From Candidatus Merdenecus merdavium (GTDB taxonomy: Bacteria > Bacillota > Clostridia > Lachnospirales > Lachnospiraceae), in the NCBI GenBank assembly GCA_018715425.1, contig DVLR01000204.1:1-17316 (forward strand): a stretch of 17,316 nucleotides of DNA, read 5' to 3'. Under the pieces are notes generated by a model. The model saw only the letters and a list, made by a program, of their open reading frames with translations. It was not told where the DNA came from and ran no database searches. Of the stretch, positions 1 to 7,787 are shown piece after piece. Every line of letters begins with the position of its first letter. Position 1 is the first letter of the stretch. The translations under genes were made by a program, and so were the position numbers.

Positions 1-657
1 AAGCTTAGCCTTCGTTGGAAGAGTAAGAGGGCGGAACACGAAAATCAGCTAGATACTAGTGAATTAGTAACTTTACTCAAAAAAGATGCAGACCTTATGA
101 CTCCTACGGAGTATAGAAAAATGTCAGAGCACTTTCGTTCCAAGATTCAAGAAGCCCGTCAAGAGTTGGATGATACCAATACCCAGAAGTCTTTCCATAT
201 GCTGATGAAAGAGATTTTAGATTATCGTATGTGGTTTGAATTTCAACTGGAAAGTCAGAAGTCAGGGGAAAGAAAAAAGGAATTGACGGATAGAGTATTC
301 TTTACATTTAGTGGTGGTGAGAAGGCCATGGCCATGTATGTACCATTATTTTCGGCAGTAGTTGCAAAATATGATGGTGCAAGAAATGATGCTCCTCGTT
401 TGATTTCATTGGATGAAGCATTTGCAGGGGTGGATGAACTTAATATTAAGGATATGTTCAGACTGATGGTTGAGCTTGAATTTGATTTTATGATCAATTC
501 ACAGATTCTTTGGGGAGATTATGAGACAGTACCAAGTTTGGCAATATATGAGTTAATTAGACCAGAGAATGTAAAATATGTAACAGTTATCTCCTATATC
601 TGGAATGGTATTCAGAGGATGCTAAAGGATGGGCGAAACAAAAGGACACAATCATAA
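1..657 (+). CDS. jetC: JetC-like SMC/SbcC-type ATPase of a type II Wadjet system, C-terminal part only
   Basis: The frame is open from base 1, so the gene starts outside the window; 218 residues are visible. The first ~85 residues are charged and helical, as expected for the end of an SMC coiled coil. An ABC signature FSGGEKA is encoded near 307-327 and a Walker B strand RLISLDEAF near 397-423, with the D-E pair needed for ATP hydrolysis. The order (signature, then Walker B, then a short C-terminal lobe) matches the C-terminal head half of SMC-like ATPases, and the wording resembles the TIGR02680 family (JetC of type II Wadjet). Wadjet complexes recognise and cleave foreign circular DNA; JetC is the loop-extruding motor. 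The JetD-like gene 33 bp downstream supports the call. The N-terminal Walker A half, JetA and JetB would lie to the left and cannot be seen. The family call rests on motif memory plus context. Confidence 0.82.
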   Translation, partial: KLSLRWKSKRAEHENQLDTSELVTLLKKDADLMTPTEYRKMSEHFRSKIQEARQELDDTNTQKSFHMLMKEILDYRMWFEFQLESQKSGERKKELTDRVFFTFSGGEKAMAMYVPLFSAVVAKYDGARNDAPRLISLDEAFAGVDELNIKDMFRLMVELEFDFMINSQILWGDYETVPSLAIYELIRPENVKYVTVISYIWNGIQRMLKDGRNKRTQS

Positions 658-690
658 AGATAGAATCGGAATGTAGAAAGAAGTAAAGCA

Positions 691-2004
691 ATGGATGAAT
701 TAACAAGAGAATGTATATTATATTTTCAATCAAAAAAGGGATTTCATAGACTTTTTTCGAAAATGAAAAATAGGTATCGTAGTTTAGGACGTGTGGGTGG
801 TAGTGTGGTGATTACTAAACCTACAGATGAAGAACGAGATGTTCTTGAAGGCTTTTTCCAGCAAAGTTACAGGAAACAGCAGACCATTACCATATCTTTA
901 GAGCGCATGGACAAGATCCTTCAAAATACTAGATTCTCGGGGGTAACATTAGAAGACGTACTAAATGGATATTTTTATCATCCTATTCAGACCAAGGCAG
1001 AGGAAAAAAGCTTAAAAAAGGAAAAAGAAGAGCGATTATGGGGGAATATAATTGAAGTATATGAAGGCACTTTTAGCGGAGCATGGTTAAGGTTTATTTA
1101 TCATCAAAGAGGGGCGATTTTTCAGTTGGTAAGCAAGATGTTAGAAGAAGATCATGATGGTATAGAAGGACTGCTAAATGCTGGGAATGCATTGCCAGTA
1201 TTTGAAAATAAAGCAGAGCGTCTGGCTATATTTTCGACTAAAATGACTAAGAATCCCCACTATTTTGATGAAGGAACAACAGGAAATACTATTTTGTTGT
1301 CTATGGCCCGTTATTTTTCTAATATGAACATGAATCACGAAGGAGAAAATAAAAAACAAGATAACTATCAGACCATAGTAAAGAATGAATTGTTATATAG
1401 AGTAGGTCTTATGCGTGAGGACATTTTAAATTATACCAATATATATGGCATACATATGAAAAAAGATGATGGTACCATGCATGAAGGTGGAGAAGGTTTT
1501 ATAAAAGAGAATGAGCCATTTCAGGTTTCATTATTGACATTATCCAAGATTAAGTCTGCAAAAATAGAAGGAAATGTAGTTTATGTTGTAGAAAATTCAG
1601 GAGTGTTTTCTGAATTAGTAGAAAGAACCAAATACCCAAGGGCTATTATTTGTACGAATGGTCAGCTCCACTTGGCTTCTCTTGTTCTTTTGGATATCCT
1701 GTATCAGGAAGGATATACTTTATATTATGCCGGAGATTTTGATCCAGAGGGAATTTTAATCGCTCAGAGATTAAAACATAGATATGGGAAGAGTTTGTGC
1801 CTGTGGCGTTATACAAAAAAGGATTATGAAAAGGCCATGTCAAATGTTAGGCTTACAGATACAAGATTGAAGAAATGTAAGGCTATTGATGTTCCAGAGT
1901 TAAATCAAGTGAAGAACTTAATTCTAGAGTCTGAGCTGGCAGGATATCAAGAGAGTTTGATTGAGGATTATTTAGAAGATATGGAACGTAATTCCATATC
2001 TTAA
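691..2004 (+). CDS. jetD: JetD-like nuclease subunit of type II Wadjet (TIGR02679/DUF2399, TOPRIM domain)
   Basis: A 437-residue protein. Residues ~1-280 resemble the TIGR02679 N-terminal region. The C-terminal ~150 residues form a TOPRIM fold: a conserved Glu at 301 in VVENSGVF and a DxD-type pair at D349/D351 in YYAGDFDPEGI, the metal-binding acidic residues of topoisomerase-primase nucleases. In Wadjet, JetD is the nuclease that cuts the plasmid DNA extruded by JetABC. The gene follows the JetC-like gene after 33 bp and is the last gene in the usual A-B-C-D order. The start is preceded by a modest purine-rich site (AGAAAGAAG). All the expected TOPRIM residues are present, so the protein should be active. 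The family assignment comes from recognised motifs; the defence role is inferred from the family. Confidence 0.85.
   Translation: MDELTRECILYFQSKKGFHRLFSKMKNRYRSLGRVGGSVVITKPTDEERDVLEGFFQQSYRKQQTITISLERMDKILQNTRFSGVTLEDVLNGYFYHPIQTKAEEKSLKKEKEERLWGNIIEVYEGTFSGAWLRFIYHQRGAIFQLVSKMLEEDHDGIEGLLNAGNALPVFENKAERLAIFSTKMTKNPHYFDEGTTGNTILLSMARYFSNMNMNHEGENKKQDNYQTIVKNELLYRVGLMREDILNYTNIYGIHMKKDDGTMHEGGEGFIKENEPFQVSLLTLSKIKSAKIEGNVVYVVENSGVFSELVERTKYPRAIICTNGQLHLASLVLLDILYQEGYTLYYAGDFDPEGILIAQRLKHRYGKSLCLWRYTKKDYEKAMSNVRLTDTRLKKCKAIDVPELNQVKNLILESELAGYQESLIEDYLEDMERNSIS
1976..2002 (+). terminator. Hairpin over the jetD stop codon, possible weak terminator
   Basis: AAGATATGGA pairs perfectly with TCCATATCTT around a 7-base loop (1986-1992). 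It ends at the jetD stop codon, where Wadjet transcription would be expected to end. No T-run follows, so intrinsic termination would be inefficient; mRNA 3'-end protection is an alternative. Confidence 0.35.
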
Positions 2005-2012
2005 GCTACAAA

Positions 2013-2041
2013 ATGCTAAGCTTCCTGTTCTTTGGTAGAAT
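2013..2041 (+). promoter_or_regulatory. Sigma-A-type promoter upstream of the truncated AraC gene and GH3
   Basis: The -35 element ATGCTA (2013-2018), a 17-bp spacer and the -10 element TAGAAT (2036-2041), with an extended TGG before the -10, give a plausible promoter directly after the Wadjet genes. The block 2011-2050 matches 7751-7790 at 33 of 40 positions without gaps, including the whole -10 region. Initiation near 2048 would place the regulator's start at 2080, not 2044. Confidence 0.6.
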
Positions 2042-2079
2042 AGATGGAAATGATTTACACTGTGGAAGAGGATAGGATT

Positions 2080-2397
2080 ATGAGCAGATATACATTTGAA
2101 TCAATTGAATATGAAAATCAGGGTAAAATTCGAACCTTTGTTACAATGATACAATCTAGCAATTTTCATTGGCATTACGAATATGAGCTAATTGTGGTTT
2201 TGAAAGGAACAATTCTTGTGCGAGTTGATACAGGGGTGTTTAGTATGAACCCTGGAGATTTAATTTTAGTAAATTCAAGGGTCATTCATTCTATTAGTTG
2301 TAAATCAGAAACAAACTTATCAGGCACAAAGGATTATGAACTCTATGACTTTGGAAGAAAAAGTGGACTTGATGAGTGGGAAAATGTCATTCGATGA
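2080..2397 (+). pseudogene. AraC-family regulator remnant (N-terminal cupin only) running into GH3
   Basis: The first ~80 residues read as the sugar-sensing cupin of AraC/XylS regulators: FHWHYEYELIVVLKG, then MNPGDLILVNSRVIHSI. Full-length members are roughly 280-300 residues or more and end in two helix-turn-helix motifs. Here, after about ISCKSETN (near base 2317), the likeness stops and the frame reads out of phase through the start of the GH3 gene to a stop at 2395-2397. The DNA-binding domain is absent, so it cannot work as a regulator. I prefer the ATG at 2080 because it has an AGGATAGGATT-like ribosome site and lies downstream of the predicted transcription start; an in-frame ATG at 2044 lies inside the promoter. 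The likely origin is a deletion joining an AraC gene to GH3. Confidence 0.72.
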
Positions 2398-4345
2398 AGT
2401 GAGAGGAGCGATTAAAGGAAAGAATAAACTGCATTATAATGAATTTCCTTATCCAGCAGGTGGAAGTTATGAAAAAGGAGTTCCACAAATGCTTTTTTGC
2501 GATGGATCTCGTGGCGTTGTATGTGGGACAGGGAAAAGTACTTGTTTTCCAGTTTCATTACTTCGTGGCGCCACATTTAATAAGCGGTTAGAAGAACAGA
2601 TTGGAGCTGCTATGTCCAAAGAAGTTTTAGCTTATGGAGGAAATCTTTTTGCTGGTGTTTGCATTAATCTTCCCTATCATCCAGGATGGGGAAGGAGCCA
2701 GGAAACTTATAGTGAAGACTCTTTTGTGTTAGGAGAAATGGGAGCCGCCATGGTGAGAGGTATCCAAAAGCAAGGGGTTATTGCTTGCATTAAGCATTTT
2801 GCTTTTAATCAGATGGAAAACGGGCGTTTTCAAGTAAATATAACATGTAGCAAAAGGACTGAGAGAGAAGTATTTCTTGCTCACTTTCAAAAGTGTATTA
2901 AAGAAGGAGCGGCTGCTGTTATGAGCTCCTATAATAAATATTGTGGAGTAATGTGTGGACATCATGATTATCTGCTAAATCAGGTCCTAAAAAAAGAATG
3001 GGATTTTGATGGTTTCATTATGAGTGATTTTATGTGGGGAATCAAAGATACTATAGAGGCGGTAAACGGTGGGCAAACCATGGAAATGCCTACAACTAAG
3101 TATTTTGGTTCAAAATTGATAAAGGCTGTAGAGGAAGGAAAAGTGCCTGAATGTATCATTGATGATGCAGTACTGCGTATTATGAGGACTCTGCTTGCCA
3201 CTAAAAATAAAAAGAAATTTGACTCTACTGTGATTGGTTGTCTCCATCACCGTAGGCTTGCTCGTCAATGTGCTGAGGAAGGTATTACATTGATTAAAAA
3301 TCATGATAATATATTACCCATAAATCGGGCAAAAACCAAAAAAATTGTTGTGTTTGGTAGACTTGCCGATGAGGATAATCTTGGTGATCAGGGTTCTAGT
3401 CAAGTGTTTCCTCCATATGTAGTTTCGCCGTTAAAAGGCATCTTGCAGAATTCATCAAAAACAACAGAGGTAATTTTTTATGCTGGTGCTAATGTGTCTC
3501 ATGGAAAAAGACTGGCAGAATCTGCGGATGCAGTTGTTTTTATCGCGGGATATGATCATCATGATGAAGGTGAATTTGTGGCTCAAAACACAAAGGACTT
3601 ATATACTAGCGCAGTAGGTGGAGATCGGAAAAAGAGTCTTGGGCTTCATTTACAAGAGCAGGAATTTATCAAAGAGGTTGGTAGAGTTAATAAAACATCT
3701 ATCGTAGTTTTAATTGGTGGAAGTATGATTATGCTAGATGACTGGAAGGACTCTGTATCTTCTATTTTGATGGCTTATTATCCAGGTATGGAAGGGGGAA
3801 ATGCACTTGCCAGAATTTTATTTGGAGATGTCAATCCTAGTGGAAAGCTTCCTTTTGTGATTCCAGAGAGGGAAATGGATTTACCAGTCTTAGATTGGAA
3901 TGCTAAGGAAGTGTACTATGATTATTATCATGGTTATCAAAAACTAGATCATGATAAGAGAAAACCACTTGTTCCCTTCGGTTTTGGCTTATCTTATACG
4001 GAATTTAAACTGGATAATATGGAAGTTAGGCTTAAAGATGAAAGATTATATGCTTTTTGTGATGTACATAACATAGGAAAAAGGACAGGAGCCGAAGTAA
4101 TTCAAATGTATGTAGGTTTTCCTGAGGCACAAGTGGAGCGTCCATTAAAGGCATTAAAAGGTTTTGAACGAGTCTTATTAAGACCTAAGGAGAAAAAAAG
4201 AGTTATGATAAGCTGTCCTGTTGACGAGTTTGCATGGTATAATGAAACTACTTGCCAGTTTGAAAATGAGCATACCGTTTGTAGAGTTATGTTGGGAAAT
4301 AGCTCGGCGGAGGAAAGACTATTAAAACAAAGTATTTTACTTTAA
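2345..4345 (+). CDS. Glycoside hydrolase family 3 (beta-glucosidase/beta-xylosidase type)
   Basis: A protein of ~666 residues with the full GH3 layout: an N-terminal (alpha/beta)8 domain with CDGSRGV, the KHFAFN motif and GFIMSDF, whose Asp is the catalytic nucleophile (D231 counted from the ATG at 2336); an alpha/beta sandwich domain (GITLIKN through YPGMEGG); and a C-terminal fibronectin-III-like domain (VIQMYVGFPEAQVERPLKALKG). There is no signal peptide, so it acts in the cytoplasm on imported oligosaccharides. Two ATGs compete, at 2336 and 2345; AAAGG (2328-2332) is too close to the first and better placed for the second, which also gives the usual family start MTLEEK. The gene begins inside the AraC remnant and probably uses that promoter. 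Exact substrate (glucoside, xyloside or arabinoside) cannot be read from the sequence. Confidence 0.9.
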   Translation: MTLEEKVDLMSGKMSFDEVRGAIKGKNKLHYNEFPYPAGGSYEKGVPQMLFCDGSRGVVCGTGKSTCFPVSLLRGATFNKRLEEQIGAAMSKEVLAYGGNLFAGVCINLPYHPGWGRSQETYSEDSFVLGEMGAAMVRGIQKQGVIACIKHFAFNQMENGRFQVNITCSKRTEREVFLAHFQKCIKEGAAAVMSSYNKYCGVMCGHHDYLLNQVLKKEWDFDGFIMSDFMWGIKDTIEAVNGGQTMEMPTTKYFGSKLIKAVEEGKVPECIIDDAVLRIMRTLLATKNKKKFDSTVIGCLHHRRLARQCAEEGITLIKNHDNILPINRAKTKKIVVFGRLADEDNLGDQGSSQVFPPYVVSPLKGILQNSSKTTEVIFYAGANVSHGKRLAESADAVVFIAGYDHHDEGEFVAQNTKDLYTSAVGGDRKKSLGLHLQEQEFIKEVGRVNKTSIVVLIGGSMIMLDDWKDSVSSILMAYYPGMEGGNALARILFGDVNPSGKLPFVIPEREMDLPVLDWNAKEVYYDYYHGYQKLDHDKRKPLVPFGFGLSYTEFKLDNMEVRLKDERLYAFCDVHNIGKRTGAEVIQMYVGFPEAQVERPLKALKGFERVLLRPKEKKRVMISCPVDEFAWYNETTCQFENEHTVCRVMLGNSSAEERLLKQSILL

Positions 4346-4390
4346 TAATTAAATTAATAAATGAAGAAAAGAAAGACTTAACTTACATTT

Positions 4391-4443
4391 ATTACCTCTA
4401 AATAGATGAGTTCGTATACAAATCTATTTAGAGGTAATTTTTT
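4391..4443 (+). terminator. Rho-independent terminator after GH3
   Basis: TTACCTCTAAATAGAT (4392-4407) and ATCTATTTAGAGGTAA (4422-4437) form a perfect 16-bp stem around a 14-base loop and are followed by a run of T to 4443. It separates the GH3 transcript from the GH43-symporter pair. Confidence 0.9.
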
Positions 4444-4456
4444 ATATCTAAAAAGA

Positions 4457-4490
4457 TTTCTAATCACTTAAATTAGAAAAATGATACAAT
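4457..4490 (+). promoter_or_regulatory. Candidate promoter/operator for the GH43-symporter operon
   Basis: A perfect inverted repeat TTTCTAAT - 7 bases - ATTAGAAA (4457-4479) lies just before TGATACAAT (4482-4490), an extended -10 with hexamer TACAAT. The -35 region is poor, so the promoter would rely on the extended -10 or on an activator; the inverted repeat occupies the expected activator/operator place. No other convincing promoter lies between the GH3 terminator and GH43. Confidence 0.4.
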
Positions 4491-4651
4491 TAAAAGATTG
4501 CAGAATTGTGCATGTTATATAAAAAAATATCTTGTATTGTTCTTAGATTATTAAAATGTCTGAATGTGACAGTGAAAAAACGTTGAATGACAACATCTCC
4601 TTAAAAAAAGAGATAAGATAATATCAAGAATATATACTGAAAGGAAAAACA

Positions 4652-6070
4652 ATGGTACAAAAATGTATAAATCCTTATCTTCCACTCGAAGAATATATAC
4701 CAGATGGTGAACCTCGTGTGTTTGGCAATAGATTATATATCTTTGGAAGTCATGATAGGGAAAATGGAAATGAGTATTGTGAACTTGACTATGTTGCATG
4801 GTCGGCACCTATAAATGAATTAGGTAATTGGAGATATGAAGGCATCATTTACCAAAAAAAACAAGATCCTTACAATGGAGAAGGGTTGCCCCTTTATGCT
4901 CCAGATGTAATAGAAGGTCCAGATGGAAGATACTACCTTTATTATTGTATTAAGTTTCAGGATTCTATTAATGTTGCCGTATGCGATACACCAGCTGGGC
5001 AATATCAGTTTTTAGGACGGGTATGCTACAAGGATGGTACTGTTATGGCAGAAAACCAGCCCTACGATCCGTCAGTTATATACGTAGATGGAAAAGTATT
5101 TTTATATTTTGGGTTTGCACCATGTATGATTAATATTCCGAGATATAAAAACCAAAATCTACAGGGTGGCAGTGTCATAGAGTTGGAATTGGATATGCTC
5201 ACAGCTAAAACTAGACCGAAAATAGTTATTCCGAGCTTGAAACATGGAAAAGGTACTTCTTTTGAAGGTAATGAATATTTTGAAGGTCCATCCATACGAA
5301 AAATAGGGGATACTTTTTATTTGGTGTATTCTTCTGTTAACACACATCAGCTCTGCTATGCAAGAAGTAAGAAACCAATGGAAGGATTCGAATTCGGAGG
5401 CTGTATCATCAGTAATGGTGACGTTGGCTATCAAGGAAGAAGGGAAGAAGATAAACTTATGTCTGTGGGAAATAATCATGGTGGACTCGTTGAAGTAAAT
5501 AACCAATGGTATATATTCTATCATCGGCATACTTCATTGAATCAGTACAGCCGACAGGCGTGTGCAGAAAGAGTATTTATCAATGAAAATGGAGATATTC
5601 CTCAAGTGACGATCACTACCAGTGGAATGAATCCAGAACCACTTCCTGGTCTTGGAGAATATCCAGCGGTGTACTGTTGTAATTTGACGAATGGACACAT
5701 GGGAGCCCTTTCTTCTATTGGAAGAACAAATCAGGAAATAGATTTTCCATATATTATTTGTGAGAATAATGAGCGTTATATTAAAAATATATCTAATGGA
5801 ACTCTAATTGGTTACAAATACATCAATCTCCAAGAGACAAAAAATATTGGTATAAAATATCGGTCAAGGGGAGAGGGGGCGTTAGAAATTTATACTTCTA
5901 AAGATGGTGCACTTAAAGAAACGATATTTCTTCATTCTAGCAATGAATGGACAGTAAGGAAAGCTGCTACATCATTTAAAAAAGAGGAGAATGAACTATA
6001 TCTAGTTTACAAAGGAACAGAAACAATAGAATTACTTACTTTATATTTAAAGGGGGATGAAAATGAATAA
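4652..6070 (+). CDS. Glycoside hydrolase family 43 (arabinofuranosidase/xylosidase type) with C-terminal CBM6-like domain
   Basis: A 472-residue protein. The five-bladed propeller carries the three acidic residues of GH43: D18 in IPDGEPRVF (base), D139 in QPYDPSV (pKa-tuning Asp) and E211 in EYFEGPSI (acid); NNHGG and HRHTS match the conserved histidine region. Residues ~345-472 form a beta-rich module with INLQETKNIGIKYRSRG and a closing IELLTLYL, like a CBM6-type carbohydrate-binding domain. There is no signal peptide, so it is cytoplasmic. The start follows AAAGGA with a 7-base spacer. The stop overlaps the symporter ATG by 8 bp, indicating translational coupling. GH43 enzymes remove arabinose or xylose from xylan or arabinan fragments; the subfamily cannot be set from sequence reading alone. 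Confidence 0.9.
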   Translation: MVQKCINPYLPLEEYIPDGEPRVFGNRLYIFGSHDRENGNEYCELDYVAWSAPINELGNWRYEGIIYQKKQDPYNGEGLPLYAPDVIEGPDGRYYLYYCIKFQDSINVAVCDTPAGQYQFLGRVCYKDGTVMAENQPYDPSVIYVDGKVFLYFGFAPCMINIPRYKNQNLQGGSVIELELDMLTAKTRPKIVIPSLKHGKGTSFEGNEYFEGPSIRKIGDTFYLVYSSVNTHQLCYARSKKPMEGFEFGGCIISNGDVGYQGRREEDKLMSVGNNHGGLVEVNNQWYIFYHRHTSLNQYSRQACAERVFINENGDIPQVTITTSGMNPEPLPGLGEYPAVYCCNLTNGHMGALSSIGRTNQEIDFPYIICENNERYIKNISNGTLIGYKYINLQETKNIGIKYRSRGEGALEIYTSKDGALKETIFLHSSNEWTVRKAATSFKKEENELYLVYKGTETIELLTLYLKGDENE

Positions 6071-7442
6071 CAGACCAACACTTACAGAAAAAATTGCATT
6101 TGCAATAGGAGATGGTGGATGTAATCTTGTATGGACCACTATCGGTTCCTTCCTAACACTTTATTACACTGATAATGTAGGGATTGCAGCAGCAGCTATA
6201 GGGACTATCATGTTGTTATCTAGGCTTTTGGATGGACTTTCTGATCTGGTCATGGGAAGTATCATTGATCGGACACATACTAAATGGGGAAAAGCTCGTC
6301 CTTGGATTCTCTGGACAGCAATTCCCATGGGATTAGGATTAATTTTTATATTCTCAGTTCCTAGTTCTCTTAGCTATAGTGGAAAAGTAGCCTATGCTGC
6401 TATTTCGTATACAATTGTTGCAGCAGTGATTTATACAGCTTGTAATCTCTCCTATAATACACTACTGGCATTAATTTCACCAGAACCAAAAGATCGCGTG
6501 ATGATGAGCTCTATTCGATTTTTCTTTACTATGGCAACAGTTTTATTTATTAATTATAATGCACAGAAATTAGTAACGAGATTCGGTTGGACTGGGATGT
6601 CCGTAATTTTTGGAGTGATTGCAGCAATTATTCTTATTATTACGTTTGCATTTACTAAAGAACGTAATAATAAAGAGTTAAACGAGATGGTTAATAAGGA
6701 TAATGGAAAAGTCGCCGAAAAAAATGATCAACCCACTATTTCCGTTAAAGAATCTTTTAAACTATTAGGTAAAAATAAGTACTTTATTTTCGTTACATTG
6801 ATTTTTGTCGTAAATTATACAGCTTTAGGAATTAATAATGGACTACGAATCTATTATGCTAGAGACGTTTTGGGTAGTGTTACATTAATGGGAACTTTAA
6901 CTCTTTGTTTCATTCTTCCCAAAATGATTGGAAACTTAATCTATCCTTATATTGTAAAAATACTTGGAAACTGGAAATCAATGATATTAGGATATATTCT
7001 AGAAATGGTGGGATTAATTCTTATGGCGGTAATGCCAGCAACAACTACAGCGGCATTTACTGGCCTAGTACTTCTTGGAATTGGTGGTATACCTCACAAC
7101 GCAGGATTATTTGCCCTAGTTGCGGATGTAGTTGACTATGGTGAGTACAAAACAGGTGTAAGGCTTGATGGCCTTACAAATTCGGCTACTTCTTTTGGAA
7201 TGAAGGTTGGTGCTGGACTTGGCTCAGGTATCGTAGGGTGGGGGCTTGCATTTGCGTCATATGATGGAAAACTGACTGCACAAACGGCAGCTACAGTAGC
7301 ATCTATCAAAAACATTTATACAGTTGTGCCAGTTATACTTTTTGCAATTGGAGTTATAGTTCTTCTCTTCTGTAATCTCGATAAGAAAGCACCGGAAATA
7401 GAAAAAGCCTTGGCAGAAAAAAGAACCATTCACCGATCATAG
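6063..7442 (+). CDS. GPH-family (glycoside-pentoside-hexuronide:cation) sugar symporter, locus 1
   Basis: A ~459-residue polytopic membrane protein with about 12 hydrophobic segments. GPH/MFS marks include DGGCNLVWTTIGSFLTLYYTD near the N-terminus, the loop DRTHTKWGKARPW after helix 2, and VRLDGLTNSATSFGMKVGAG near the C-terminus. The family imports disaccharides, pentosides and oligosaccharides with Na+ or H+. I place the start at 6063: AGGGGG (6051-6056) is six bases upstream, whereas an in-frame ATG at 6057 directly abuts it. The start overlaps the GH43 stop by 8 bp (ATGAATAA). The coupled GH43 enzyme suggests an arabinoside or xyloside substrate. A paralogue of the same family is encoded at 9824. 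Confidence 0.9.
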   Translation: MNNRPTLTEKIAFAIGDGGCNLVWTTIGSFLTLYYTDNVGIAAAAIGTIMLLSRLLDGLSDLVMGSIIDRTHTKWGKARPWILWTAIPMGLGLIFIFSVPSSLSYSGKVAYAAISYTIVAAVIYTACNLSYNTLLALISPEPKDRVMMSSIRFFFTMATVLFINYNAQKLVTRFGWTGMSVIFGVIAAIILIITFAFTKERNNKELNEMVNKDNGKVAEKNDQPTISVKESFKLLGKNKYFIFVTLIFVVNYTALGINNGLRIYYARDVLGSVTLMGTLTLCFILPKMIGNLIYPYIVKILGNWKSMILGYILEMVGLILMAVMPATTTAAFTGLVLLGIGGIPHNAGLFALVADVVDYGEYKTGVRLDGLTNSATSFGMKVGAGLGSGIVGWGLAFASYDGKLTAQTAATVASIKNIYTVVPVILFAIGVIVLLFCNLDKKAPEIEKALAEKRTIHRS

Positions 7443-7567
7443 ATATAAACATTTAAACATGTATACAAGCTTTGTCTAAAGTCATCAAATAAATGGAAAG
7501 TAAGGATAAAACTTTAGATTACAACCTTCTATCCGGTTAGATGAAAGTTAAAGAACACTATTTTTAC

Positions 7568-7598
7568 AAAGAAGCTAGTTTGTGTGACTGGCTTTTTT
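7568..7598 (+). terminator. Rho-independent terminator after the locus 1 symporter
   Basis: AAGCTAGT (7572-7579) pairs with ACTGGCTT (7587-7594) with one G-U pair and a 7-base loop. A run of six T follows, and flanking A/T pairs lengthen the stem. It lies ~130 bp after the symporter stop. Confidence 0.75.
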
Positions 7599-7650
7599 GT
7601 ATCCAATAAAGGATTGTAAAACTCATAGTTTTTCATTCATGTCAGTATTG

Positions 7651-7733
7651 TATTTTTATTAAATGATATTAAAGATAAAAGATTATATCTAACATATAAT
7701 TAATAGATCGCATAATTTAAAGAAGTAATATAA
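7651..7733. repeat. 83-bp direct repeat, left copy
   Basis: Bases 7651-7733 match 15794-15876 at 80 of 83 positions, same orientation, no gaps. The three differences (7680, 7681, 7683) all fall in the loop of a small hairpin, AGATA (7673-7677) and TATCT (7686-7690). The sequence is AT-rich and non-coding. It is followed ~20 bp later by an orphan promoter. Confidence 0.93.
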
Positions 7734-7752
7734 TAGGATTGGCGAAAAGAAA

Positions 7753-7781
7753 TTGCTAAATCTCCTATTGTTTGGTAGAAT
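7753..7781 (+). promoter_or_regulatory. Orphan promoter, homologous to the AraC/GH3 promoter
   Basis: TTGCTA (7753-7758), a 17-bp spacer and TAGAAT (7776-7781) with an extended TGG form a better sigma-A match than its relative at 2013-2041. No recognisable gene follows; the next intrinsic terminator is at 7991. Confidence 0.6.
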
Positions 7782-7787
7782 AGATAG

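Larger units (their letters stand above)
4346..4651. other. Intergenic region between GH3 and GH43
   Basis: This 306-bp gap holds the GH3 terminator (4391-4443), a short perfect inverted repeat with a candidate extended -10 (4457-4490), and then ~160 bp of AT-rich leader before the GH43 start. A run of 21 codons from 4556 has no ribosome site and is not called a gene. I see no tRNA, no repeat copy and no pseudogene here. Confidence 0.6.

Noticed and set aside
2044..2079. Start of the AraC remnant at ATG 2044
   Set aside because: This ATG lies just after the -10 and before the likely transcription start; ATG 2080 has the better ribosome site and fits the family start.
4575..4592. AAACGTT-centred sequence ahead of GH43 as a catabolite-response (cre) or LacI site
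   Set aside because: About four mismatches to the cre consensus and no match to the locus 2 operator motif.
4556..4621. 21-codon frame from ATG 4556 in the GH43 leader
   Set aside because: No ribosome binding site precedes it and there is no supporting homology; leader peptides cannot be told from chance at this length.
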